Below are positions 53,359-62,119 of a DNA stretch of 64,000 bases, in pieces. The notes below the pieces were generated by a model, which saw only the letters and a list, made by a program, of their open reading frames with translations, searched no databases and was not told the origin of the DNA. A program made the position numbers and the translations under genes. Numbering within the stretch: position 1 is the stretch's first letter; each line of letters starts with the position of its first letter. Location of the stretch: assembly GCA_937894065.1 (NCBI GenBank), contig CALCST010000002.1:81297-145296 (forward strand), given 5' to 3'. The DNA is from an uncultured Parabacteroides sp. Its GTDB lineage: Bacteria > Bacteroidota > Bacteroidia > Bacteroidales > Tannerellaceae.

Positions 53359-53649
53359 AGATTATAAACATATTAACAAAATCGATTCAGAATACTACAT
53401 TTTAGACAAAATACAGCTTAATGACATGCAAAAGTTATAATACAAGAATATTGAACAATAGAAACAAGCCCTAAAAACATAGTTAATAATCAGATAAGCG
53501 GACAAATAAGGCTATACAACTGCTGAACAACATTGTTTTCAAACAACAGATATCTTTTGCTTTTCTAGAAGAGTATTTATAATTTGCGCTCACGATAAAA
53601 CAAAAATCGTAACAAAACTATATGTTTAACCTTTAAATACCTATATGAT
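53359..53649 (+). other. Long non-coding leader before the EF-G2-like gene
   Basis: About 290 AT-rich bases with no supported gene. A small hairpin, ACGAT/ATCGT, lies at 53592-53610, and TATCTTTTG near 53550 is a one-base-off promoter box. I see no perfect promoter. The length suggests regulatory sequence upstream of the gene. Confidence 0.4.
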
Positions 53650-55806
53650 ATGAAAGTATACCAAACTAATGAAATTAAGAATATCTCCATATTGGGAAGT
53701 TCAGGCTCTGGGAAAACCACTCTCGCAGAAGCAATGCTTTTCGAGGGTGGAGTTATAAAACGTCGCGGTTCCGTTGAAAACGGGAATACTGTGTGCGACT
53801 ATTTCCCGGTTGAGAAAGAATACGGATATTCTGTTTTCTCAACCGTTTTCAGTGTTGAATGGCAAGACAGAAAACTGAACTTCATTGACTGCCCGGGTTC
53901 TGATGACTTTATCGGAGGTGCGGTTTCAGCTCTGAATGTTACAGATACAGCATTGATGGTGTTGAACGCACAATATGGTGTTGAAGTTGGTACAATAAAT
54001 CAATTCCGCTATACAGACCAGTTCCACAAGCCTGTAATCTTCGTTGTCAATCAGTTGGATAATGACAAAGCAGATTATGAAGGTACTGTAGCCCAGCTTA
54101 AAGACCGTTGGGGCAGCAAGGTGGTTCAGATTCAGTATCCTGTAACTTGCGGTGCTTCATTCAATGCCGTTGTGGACGTGTTGAAGATGAAAATGTATCG
54201 CTGGAAACCGGAAGGCGGTGTTCCTGAAGTTCTTGAAATCCCGGCTGAAGAATCTGAAAAAGCTATGGAATTGCACAAGGCATTGGTTGAATCTGCAGCA
54301 GAACACGACGATGCTTTGATGGAAAAATTCTTTGAAGAAGGTACTTTGAGCGAAGACGATATGCGTGCCGGTATCCGTGCTGGTTTGGTTACTCGCAATA
54401 TGTTCCCTGTATTCTGCGTATGTGCAGGCAGAGATATGTGCGTTCGCCGTACATTGGAATTCCTTGGCAACGTTGTTCCTTGCACAGACAAGATGCCACG
54501 TTTGGTTACAACTGAAGGTGTTGAAGTTACTCCAGATGTAAACGGACCAACAAGCTTGTTCTTCTTCAAAACTACTGTTGAGCCTCATATCGGACAAGTT
54601 TCATACTTTAAGGTATTATCAGGTAAGGTTAAAGCCGGCGACGATTTGCAGAATGCCGACAGAGGTTCAAAAGAACGTATCACTCAGTTGTTCTGCATTG
54701 CCGGTCAGAACAGAACAGAAGTTCCTGAAATGGTTGCAGGTGATATAGGTGCAACTGTTAAACTTAAAGACGTTCGCCGTGGAAACACATTGAACGGCAA
54801 AGGTTGTGACTATCGTTTCGACTTCATTAAATATCCGGATCCAAAATATCGCCGTGCTATCAAGCCTGTCAACGAGGCTGACGCTGAAAAGATGATGGAA
54901 ATTCTTTTCCGTATGCGCGAAGAGGACCCGACATGGATTATCGAACAATCAAAAGAATTGAAACAGACAATCGTTCTCGGACAGGGAGAATTCCACTTGC
55001 GTACTCTGAAATGGAGAATCGAGAACAACGACAAATTGGCTGTTGAATTTATGGAACCGAAGATTCCATATCGTGAAACTATCACTAAGGCAGCTCGCGC
55101 TGACTACAGACACAAGAAACAGTCTGGTGGTGCCGGCCAATTCGGTGAAGTTCACCTGATTGTTGAACCTTATTACGAAGGTATGCCTGTTCCTGACACA
55201 TATCGTTTTGGCGGTCAGGAATATAAGATGAACGTAAGAGATACTCAAATAATTGATTTGGATTGGGGTGGTAAACTGGTATTCGTAAACTGTATTGTTG
55301 GTGGTGCAATTGATTCACGTTTCTTGCCTGCAATTTTAAAAGGTATTATGGGACGCATGGAACAAGGTCCATTGACTGGCTCATATGCACGCGACGTACG
55401 TATCTGCGTTTATGATGGTAAGATGCACCCGGTTGACAGTAACGAAATTTCATTTATGCTTGCCGGACGTAATGCATTCAGTGCAGCGTTCAAAGAAGCA
55501 GGACCTAAGATTCTTGAACCTGTTTATGATGTAGAAGTTTCAGTACCGGCAGATTTCCTTGGCGACGTGATGAGTGACCTACAGAGCCGCCGAGCATTGA
55601 TTATGGGTATGAATAGTGAAAAAGGTTTTGAAAAGCTATTGGCTAAGGTTCCTTTGAAAGAAATGTCTAACTATTCTACTTCATTAAGTTCTATCACCGG
55701 TGGACGAGCTTCGTTCACAATGAAGTTTGCTTCATACGAATTGGTTCCTTCAGATGTTCAGGAAAAACTGTTGAAGGCTTATGAAGCATCACAAACCGAA
55801 GACTAA
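53650..55806 (+). CDS. fusA2: Elongation factor G paralogue with altered GTPase site (EF-G2)
   Basis: The 718-residue protein has all five EF-G domains but an unusual G domain. The P-loop reads GSSGSGKTT where normal EF-G has AHxDAGKTT. The switch I motif RGITI is absent (EKEYGYSV instead). The switch II motif is DCPGSDDF (residues 80-87), so the catalytic His of DTPGHVDF is Ser84. NQLD replaces NKxD. A Bacteroides EF-G2 lacking GTPase activity has been reported to support translation during starvation and gut colonisation, and this gene fits it. It is monocistronic with a long leader and a strong terminator. The housekeeping fusA must lie elsewhere. Confidence 0.9.
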   Translation: MKVYQTNEIKNISILGSSGSGKTTLAEAMLFEGGVIKRRGSVENGNTVCDYFPVEKEYGYSVFSTVFSVEWQDRKLNFIDCPGSDDFIGGAVSALNVTDTALMVLNAQYGVEVGTINQFRYTDQFHKPVIFVVNQLDNDKADYEGTVAQLKDRWGSKVVQIQYPVTCGASFNAVVDVLKMKMYRWKPEGGVPEVLEIPAEESEKAMELHKALVESAAEHDDALMEKFFEEGTLSEDDMRAGIRAGLVTRNMFPVFCVCAGRDMCVRRTLEFLGNVVPCTDKMPRLVTTEGVEVTPDVNGPTSLFFFKTTVEPHIGQVSYFKVLSGKVKAGDDLQNADRGSKERITQLFCIAGQNRTEVPEMVAGDIGATVKLKDVRRGNTLNGKGCDYRFDFIKYPDPKYRRAIKPVNEADAEKMMEILFRMREEDPTWIIEQSKELKQTIVLGQGEFHLRTLKWRIENNDKLAVEFMEPKIPYRETITKAARADYRHKKQSGGAGQFGEVHLIVEPYYEGMPVPDTYRFGGQEYKMNVRDTQIIDLDWGGKLVFVNCIVGGAIDSRFLPAILKGIMGRMEQGPLTGSYARDVRICVYDGKMHPVDSNEISFMLAGRNAFSAAFKEAGPKILEPVYDVEVSVPADFLGDVMSDLQSRRALIMGMNSEKGFEKLLAKVPLKEMSNYSTSLSSITGGRASFTMKFASYELVPSDVQEKLLKAYEASQTED

Positions 55807-55833
55807 TATTTTTTTGTTTTAGGTTAAATAATA

Positions 55834-55875
55834 AAGGCGGCTAGTTTCGTGAGAAACAGGCCGCCTTGCTTTTTA
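55834..55875 (+). terminator. Terminator of the EF-G2-like gene
   Basis: AAGGCGGC pairs with GCCGCCTT, with an inner GTTTC/GAAAC stem, followed by TGCTTTTTAT. Confidence 0.85.
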
Positions 55876-55907
55876 TCAGAGATAAAACTCCTTATAACTT
55901 ATTATCT

Positions 55908-55931
55908 AGTCAACTTGTCAACTCGTTAACT
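55908..55931. repeat. R1 repeat fragment, copy k
   Basis: AGTCAACTTGTCAACTCGTT and the next bases match two right-arm units of R1, five bases from the metY stop. Confidence 0.55.
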
Positions 55932-55935
55932 ATAA

Positions 55936-57216
55936 TTATCTACTCAACGCTTGCTCAATATCAGCAATTATATCATCTGCATTTTCAATACCAACAGAGA
56001 AACGGATAAGGTCCGGAGCAATTCCAGCCTCACGCAACTGTTCGTCGGACAACTGACGGTGAGTGTGACTAGCCGGATGTAATACACATGTACGAGCATC
56101 TGCAACGTGAGTAACGATTGCTGCCAACTTAAGATTGTCCATAAAGCGGATTGCTACATCACGACCACCTTTCAAACCGAATGAAAGAACACCGCAAGAA
56201 CCGTTAGGAAGATATTTCTGAGCTAGGTCATAATATTTGTTGCTCTTCAATCCCGGATAATTTACCCATGCAACTTTGTCGCACTTTTCAAGCCACTCTG
56301 CAACCTTCTGAGCGTTTTTACAATGCTGTGGAACACGGAGATGCAAAGATTCAAGACCAAGGTTCAGAAGGAAAGCATTCTGAGGTGACTGGATTGAGCC
56401 AAGGTCGCGCATAAGCTGTGAAGTTGCCTTTGTGATAAATGCCAGTTTGCCGAATGTCTTTGTATAAGTCAGACCGTGATATGATTCATCCGGAGTGCAC
56501 AAGCCAGGGAATTTGTCAGCATGAGCATCCCAGTCGAAATTACCGCTATCAACAATGCAACCACCAACACAACAAGCATGGCCATCCATATATTTTGTAG
56601 TTGAATGAGTAACAATATCAGCTCCCCATTCGAACGGACGGCAGTTGATTGGTGTAGCAAAAGTGTTGTCAACAACTAATGGTACTCCATGTTTATGGGC
56701 AATACGGGCAAACTTCTCAATATCCAAAACCATCACGCCAGGATTAGACAAAGTTTCGCCAAACATCATTTTAGTGTTAGGGCGGAAAGCTTTGCTTATT
56801 TCTTCCTCGCTAGCATCCTGGTCAACGAAAGTACATTCGATGCCCATCTTTTTCAGCGTAACAGAAAGAAGATTGTATGTTCCACCATAGATACTTGTTG
56901 CACTTACGATATGGTCGCCAACCTCACAAATATTGAAGAATGTGAAGAAATTTGCAGCCTGACCTGAAGAAGTAAGCATTGCAGCCACACCGCCTTCAAG
57001 AGCTGCTATCTTTGAAGCAACAGCATCATTTGTAGGATTCTGAAGACGAGTGTAGAAATATCCGCTGTCCTCCAAATCAAACAGACGTGCCATCTGCTCG
57101 CTGGTTTCATATTTGAATGTTGTACTCTGATAAATAGGAAGCACACGAGGCTCTCCTTTTTTAGGATTCCATCCTGCCTGAACACAAAGTGTTTCCGGCT
57201 TAAATTGCTTTTCCAT
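55936..57216 (-). CDS. metY: O-acetylhomoserine aminocarboxypropyltransferase/sulfhydrylase
   Basis: The 426-residue PLP enzyme makes homocysteine from O-acetylhomoserine and sulfide. ETLCVQAGWNPKKGEPRVLP at the start, TSSGQAANFFTFFNI, FGETLSNPGVMVLDI and the PLP lysine in HSTTKYMDGH are typical of MetY (Cys/Met metabolism family). Length is that of MetY, longer than MetB/MetZ. It is monocistronic, 83 bases downstream of the MATE gene on the same strand. Confidence 0.94.
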   Translation of the reverse strand: MEKQFKPETLCVQAGWNPKKGEPRVLPIYQSTTFKYETSEQMARLFDLEDSGYFYTRLQNPTNDAVASKIAALEGGVAAMLTSSGQAANFFTFFNICEVGDHIVSATSIYGGTYNLLSVTLKKMGIECTFVDQDASEEEISKAFRPNTKMMFGETLSNPGVMVLDIEKFARIAHKHGVPLVVDNTFATPINCRPFEWGADIVTHSTTKYMDGHACCVGGCIVDSGNFDWDAHADKFPGLCTPDESYHGLTYTKTFGKLAFITKATSQLMRDLGSIQSPQNAFLLNLGLESLHLRVPQHCKNAQKVAEWLEKCDKVAWVNYPGLKSNKYYDLAQKYLPNGSCGVLSFGLKGGRDVAIRFMDNLKLAAIVTHVADARTCVLHPASHTHRQLSDEQLREAGIAPDLIRFSVGIENADDIIADIEQALSR

Positions 57217-57299
57217 ATAATTTAAATATTTGAATTATTACAATCAGACTATCAATAATGTCAAATCGACACGCAAATATACCTAATTTATCCAAGTTT

Positions 57300-58631
57300 T
57301 CACCAGATTTTCTTTTCAAGGATTCTGAACCATATAAAAGAAACTATACCTTTCAATATGCTGGAAATACTGATAGCCCACCATACACCTGCAATTCCGA
57401 ATCCGATATAACCAAGGAAGATTGCCAACGGAAGACGAAGAGTATTGAATGTTATACTTATTATTGCCGGAGGAACAGTGCGTCCGGTGCCATAAAACAA
57501 ACCCTGCATGGTTATTTCAATCATCATGAAAATCATTGAATATCCGTCAATTTTCAGGAACAGACCTCCGGCTTCATATGCAGCCTTTTCAGGAACAATC
57601 ACAGAGAATAGTTCTCCACCAAAGAAAACAAACAACAAAGTGCAGAACAGTCCGAACACAGAAGTCATCAACATAGTAGTGCGATATGCACTGTAAACCC
57701 TTTCTCTTTTTCGTGCAGCATAATTTTGTGCTGTAAAAGCACTCAGAGCAGTGCTGAATCCCTGAGACGTATTCCACGCAATTGCTTCAATTTGTCCACC
57801 TGCGGTAAGAGCCATCAATCCGTAATGTCCGCCATAAGTAGAAGCTGTTCGTCCCATCAAAAGATTTATCACAGCAAAGAAACAGTTAAGCAAAGCAACC
57901 GGAAGACCCAAATGAATTATTTTTCTGCAATATGAAGATTTGAGAGGAACAAAGAAGCTGAAATTATCCCACAACGGATGCCGTTTTTTCAACTGATAGA
58001 CAAAAAGCAACACTACCAGCAATTGTGAACACCAAGTAGCGTAAGCTGCACCTGCCGTTCCCCAGCCAAACACCAGTATAAACAAAGGGTCCAAAATCAT
58101 ATTCAACAGAAGACCGGTTCCGCTAATATAGAAGGGAACTTTACTCAGCCCTGCAGCATTGTGTATCCCTGTGAAGGCTGAAGTCAGAAATATAAACGGG
58201 AAACCGGAAGCAACAATACGCAAATATTCTACAGCCTTTTCCGTGATACTGTCTTCCAGTTTATATAAAGAAATAATGGGAAATGCAAAGGTAAACAACA
58301 AAGTGCCCCACACTATTGAAATAATCAGCGCCATTGTAAGATTATGCGAAGCATATGCCTTTGCTTCATCTGTATTTCTGGCACCAATGCTTTGTCCGAC
58401 TGAAACCTCAGAACCAACCTTATTAAGGTAAGAAAGAGACTGAGTCATCCAGGTCAGAATACCAACTGCACCGATTGCAGCTACTGCCTCACTTCCCAAA
58501 CGTCCAACCCAAGCCATATCAGTCAAGCTATAAGCCATCTGAATGAAAGACGTTCCCATTATCGGCAAGGCAAGATTGAACAACTGTTTCTTAATCGGTC
58601 CTTCTGTTAAATTTTTAGTTCCCATTATCAA
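57300..58631 (-). CDS. MATE-family efflux transporter
   Basis: The 443-residue inner-membrane protein has twelve predicted helices in two matching halves. The N-terminal GPIKKQLFNLALPIMGTSFI and TDMAWVGRLGSEAVAAIGAV are standard MATE sequence (NorM/DinF superfamily). Such proteins export cationic drugs or metabolites against Na+ or H+. Neighbours give no hint of substrate. Confidence 0.93.
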   Translation of the reverse strand: MIMGTKNLTEGPIKKQLFNLALPIMGTSFIQMAYSLTDMAWVGRLGSEAVAAIGAVGILTWMTQSLSYLNKVGSEVSVGQSIGARNTDEAKAYASHNLTMALIISIVWGTLLFTFAFPIISLYKLEDSITEKAVEYLRIVASGFPFIFLTSAFTGIHNAAGLSKVPFYISGTGLLLNMILDPLFILVFGWGTAGAAYATWCSQLLVVLLFVYQLKKRHPLWDNFSFFVPLKSSYCRKIIHLGLPVALLNCFFAVINLLMGRTASTYGGHYGLMALTAGGQIEAIAWNTSQGFSTALSAFTAQNYAARKRERVYSAYRTTMLMTSVFGLFCTLLFVFFGGELFSVIVPEKAAYEAGGLFLKIDGYSMIFMMIEITMQGLFYGTGRTVPPAIISITFNTLRLPLAIFLGYIGFGIAGVWWAISISSILKGIVSFIWFRILEKKIW

Positions 58632-58663
58632 ATAATGAATGACAATTATAAAACAATAAAAAA

Positions 58664-58713
58664 GGAATGAAGAAAAAGTATCATCTTACAAATGAATACA
58701 ATTTCTTCATTCC
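58664..58713 (-). terminator. Terminator of glnN
   Basis: GGAATGAAGAAA and TTTCTTCATTCC form a perfect 12-bp stem with a 26-base loop; on the minus strand T6 follows. Confidence 0.82.
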
Positions 58714-58736
58714 CGAATTATATTATTCGCAAAATA

Positions 58737-60926
58737 TTATCGGATAAACAAAAGCTCACGATATTTTGGCAACGGCCACATCTGGTTATCTACCATCAAC
58801 TCCAATTCATCAATATGATTACGGATTTCATCCAAATATGGAGCAACAGTGTCATGATATGCTATTGCTTTTGTTCTCAAGTCAGAAATTCTGTTTGCTT
58901 TCTTTCTGGCTTCAACCATTTCGTCCACCTTCTTTGTTACGGCATTAATATGTCCGGCAATCTTTCTTACAAGGCGACGTGGTTCTTCTGAAAGTTCTGC
59001 ATATTCAGCATCACCGAAGCTTTCCTTCAATTTAGCAATATTATCCAAAAGAACAGACTGATAACGGATAACAACCGGAATAATATGGTTCAAAGACAAA
59101 TCGCCAAGAACTCTGGCTTCAATCTGTACTTTCTTGATATATACTTCCCATTTAACTTCGTTGCGGGCTTCAAGTTCCTTCTTGCTGAGAACACCTGTTT
59201 CTTCGAACATCTTGATTACTTCAGGTTTCAGATAAGCGTCATACTGCAATGGAACACTGTTTTCGCAATCCAAACCACGGCGCAATGCTTCTTCTTTCCA
59301 CTCATCGCTATATCCGTTTCCATCAAAACGAATTGGTTTTGATTCCTTGATATAAGCTTTAAGAACTTCAAAGATTGCCTGCTCCTTACTCTTTCCGGCA
59401 GCACGCAAAGACTCAACATCTGCCTTGAACTGGCGAAGCTGATAAGCAACTGCTGAATTCAATGCCAACATTGCTGCACCACAGTTTGCAGATGAACCCA
59501 ATGCGCGGAATTCAAAACGGTTTCCTGTGAATGCAAAAGGTGAAGTTCGGTTACGGTCTGTATTGTCTACCAACAATTCAGGAATCTGACCGAATCCTAA
59601 ATGCAAACGGTTCTTATCGTCAATTTCAATAGCATCTTCAATTGAGCAATTCTCAAACTTATCCAATACTTCTGAAATCTGAGAACCCAAGAAAGAAGAA
59701 ATGATTGCTGGAGGAGCTTCGTTTGCACCCAAACGGTGAGCATTAGTTGCAGAAGCAATACTTGCTTTCAATAATGCGTTATATTTATAAACCGCCATGA
59801 TAGCATTCACAACGAATGTTATAAAGCGAAGGTTGTCCTCACGGTTCTTTCCTGGAGAGAACAAGTTGATACCTGTGTCTGTTCCCATTGACCAGTTACA
59901 GTGTTTACCTGAACCATTCACACCCTTAAACGGTTTTTCATGGAGCAAAACACGGAAATTATGCTGACGGGCAACACGTTTCATTACAGACATCAACAGC
60001 TGGTTATGGTCGTTTGCCAAGTTACATTCCTCATAAATCGGAGCCAACTCAAACTGGTTAGGTGCAACCTCATTATGACGAGTCTTAACAGGAATACCAA
60101 GTTTGTAGCATTCTACTTCCAAATCTTTCATGAATTCCTGCACACGTGAAGGAATAGCGCCGAAATAATGGTCGTCCAACTGCTGGTTTTTAGCACTCTC
60201 ATGACCTAACAAAGTACGTTCAGTCAACGACAAGTCCGGACGAGCAGAATACAAATCCTCATCTACAAGGAAATATTCCTGTTCCCATCCCAAATATGAA
60301 ATAATCTTATTTACATCTTCATTGAAATAATGACAAACATCTTTAGCTGCGCTAGTCAAAGCTTCAATTGAACGGATAAGAGGAGTTTTATAGTCCAAAG
60401 CTTCACCAGTATATGCTATAAAGATAGTAGGGATACACAATGTATCATCGATAATAAATGCCGGAGATGAAGGATCCCACGCAGAATATCCACGAGCCTC
60501 GAAAGTGTTTCTTAACCCACCGTTAGGGAAACTGGATGCATCAGGTTCCTGCTGGACAAGCAACTTACCGCTGAACTCTTCAATCATTCCACCATTTCCG
60601 TCATGTTCCACAAAAGCATCATGTTTTTCTGCTGTTCCGTCAGTCAAAGGCTGGAACCAGTGAGTGTAATGTGTAACACCTTTTTCCAAAGCCCACATAC
60701 GCATGCCGGCTGCAACCAGATTTGCTATTTCACGGTCAATCGGTGTACCACTGTCAATTGCCTGAGTCAAGGCTTTGTAGGTTTCTTTTGAGAGATACTT
60801 TTGCATCGCTTTGCGATTAAATACATTCTCGCCAAAGAATTCCGATACTTTCTGTTCTGGAGCCACAGCTTCAACCGCCTTACGATTAGAAGCTTTCTCC
60901 ACTGCATTAAAGCGTGAGATTGACAT
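58737..60926 (-). CDS. glnN: Glutamine synthetase, type III
   Basis: The 729-residue enzyme makes glutamine from glutamate and ammonia. The size and the segments FQPLTDGTAEKHDAFVE, GWEQEYFLVDEDLY, KTRHNEVAPNQFELAPIYEE and KGVNGSGKHCNWSMGTD identify the type III family common in Bacteroidetes and cyanobacteria, forming double-hexamer rings. It is monocistronic. A TATCTTTG box lies at the complement of 60960-60967, 34 bases before the start. Other GS types, if any, are outside the window. Confidence 0.97.
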   Translation of the reverse strand: MSISRFNAVEKASNRKAVEAVAPEQKVSEFFGENVFNRKAMQKYLSKETYKALTQAIDSGTPIDREIANLVAAGMRMWALEKGVTHYTHWFQPLTDGTAEKHDAFVEHDGNGGMIEEFSGKLLVQQEPDASSFPNGGLRNTFEARGYSAWDPSSPAFIIDDTLCIPTIFIAYTGEALDYKTPLIRSIEALTSAAKDVCHYFNEDVNKIISYLGWEQEYFLVDEDLYSARPDLSLTERTLLGHESAKNQQLDDHYFGAIPSRVQEFMKDLEVECYKLGIPVKTRHNEVAPNQFELAPIYEECNLANDHNQLLMSVMKRVARQHNFRVLLHEKPFKGVNGSGKHCNWSMGTDTGINLFSPGKNREDNLRFITFVVNAIMAVYKYNALLKASIASATNAHRLGANEAPPAIISSFLGSQISEVLDKFENCSIEDAIEIDDKNRLHLGFGQIPELLVDNTDRNRTSPFAFTGNRFEFRALGSSANCGAAMLALNSAVAYQLRQFKADVESLRAAGKSKEQAIFEVLKAYIKESKPIRFDGNGYSDEWKEEALRRGLDCENSVPLQYDAYLKPEVIKMFEETGVLSKKELEARNEVKWEVYIKKVQIEARVLGDLSLNHIIPVVIRYQSVLLDNIAKLKESFGDAEYAELSEEPRRLVRKIAGHINAVTKKVDEMVEARKKANRISDLRTKAIAYHDTVAPYLDEIRNHIDELELMVDNQMWPLPKYRELLFIR

Positions 60927-61028
60927 AATCTTCTGTTTATATTATTGTATAATTAATTGCAAAGATACTGGATTTTACGCGTTATTTCTACGCTATTTAT
61001 TTTTTTTAGCTAAAGTCAATTGTTTCAT

Positions 61029-61062
61029 TAAAAAAGGCATGAACACAAATTGTGTCCATGCC
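61029..61062 (-). terminator. Terminator of prs
   Basis: GGCATGAACACAA and TTGTGTCCATGCC pair with one mismatch; on the minus strand T6 follows. It lies 28 bases after the prs stop. Confidence 0.82.
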
Positions 61063-61090
61063 CAATATATTGCCTTTGAAAAGAATAGGC

Positions 61091-62032
61091 TTAAATAACA
61101 TACAAAGAGCTGATAGATTCACCGCTACATACACGACGGATAGCTTCAGCAAACATATCTGCTACAGAAAGAATCTTAACCTTATCACATTTCTTAGAAT
61201 AAGGAATAGAATCTGTGAAAATCATTTCAGAAAGAGCAGACTGGTCAACACGTGTTGAAGCAGGATCTGACATTACTGCATGGCTGGCAATAGCACGTAC
61301 AGATTTTGCACCGTTTTCCAACATCAAGTTTGCAGCTTTTGTAATTGTACCTGCTGTATCAACCATATCGTCAACCAACAATACGTCCAAACCTTCAACG
61401 TCACCGATAATTCTCATTTCAGCAACTTCATTTGCACGCAAACGTGACTTATGGCAGATAACCATAGGAACGCCAAGATACTTAGCATAGCTACTTGCAC
61501 GCTTAGTTCCACCAACATCCGGAGTTGCAATACACAAGTTATCCAGAGAAAGATTATTCTTGATGTAATCCAAGAAAATAGAAGAAGCATACAAGTGGTC
61601 AACAGGAACATTGAAGAATCCCTGAATCTGATCAGCATGGAAGTCCATTGTAATCAGACGGTCGATACCAGCTGCACTCAACATATCTGCAATGAGTTTT
61701 GCACCGATAGCAACACGTGGTTTGTCTTTTCTGTCCTGACGAGCCCAACCAAAGTAAGGAATAACAGCTATGATAGAGTGAGCAGAAGCACGCTTTGCAG
61801 CATCAATCATAAGCAACAATTCCATCAAATTGTCAGCATTCGGGAATGTTGACTGAACCAAGAAAACATCACGGCCACGGATTGATTCTTCATAAGAAAC
61901 AGAGAACTCTCCGTCAGCAAAATGCTGAATGTTCATCTGTCCAAGAGGACAACCTAAGCTTTTACAAATTTTCTCTGCAAGATAACGGGTGTTTGTACCT
62001 GAAAACACCAAGAAAGGAGTTTGTGCACTCAT
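61091..62032 (-). CDS. prs: Ribose-phosphate pyrophosphokinase
   Basis: The 313-residue enzyme makes PRPP from ribose 5-phosphate and ATP, feeding purine, pyrimidine, NAD, His and Trp synthesis. Present are the ATP-binding YFGWARQDRK, the DFHADQIQGFF flexible region, and the PRPP-binding loop VLLVDDMVDTAGT. A TACCTTTG box lies 43 bases upstream of the start (complement at 62075-62082). Confidence 0.97.
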   Translation of the reverse strand: MSAQTPFLVFSGTNTRYLAEKICKSLGCPLGQMNIQHFADGEFSVSYEESIRGRDVFLVQSTFPNADNLMELLLMIDAAKRASAHSIIAVIPYFGWARQDRKDKPRVAIGAKLIADMLSAAGIDRLITMDFHADQIQGFFNVPVDHLYASSIFLDYIKNNLSLDNLCIATPDVGGTKRASSYAKYLGVPMVICHKSRLRANEVAEMRIIGDVEGLDVLLVDDMVDTAGTITKAANLMLENGAKSVRAIASHAVMSDPASTRVDQSALSEMIFTDSIPYSKKCDKVKILSVADMFAEAIRRVCSGESISSLYVI

Positions 62033-62119
62033 TATTCCGAATTTTTATCTTAAGTGAATATAATAAATTTGTTGCAAAGGTATGAAAAGATTATTAATTA
62101 CTCAAGTTTAAGCACATTT

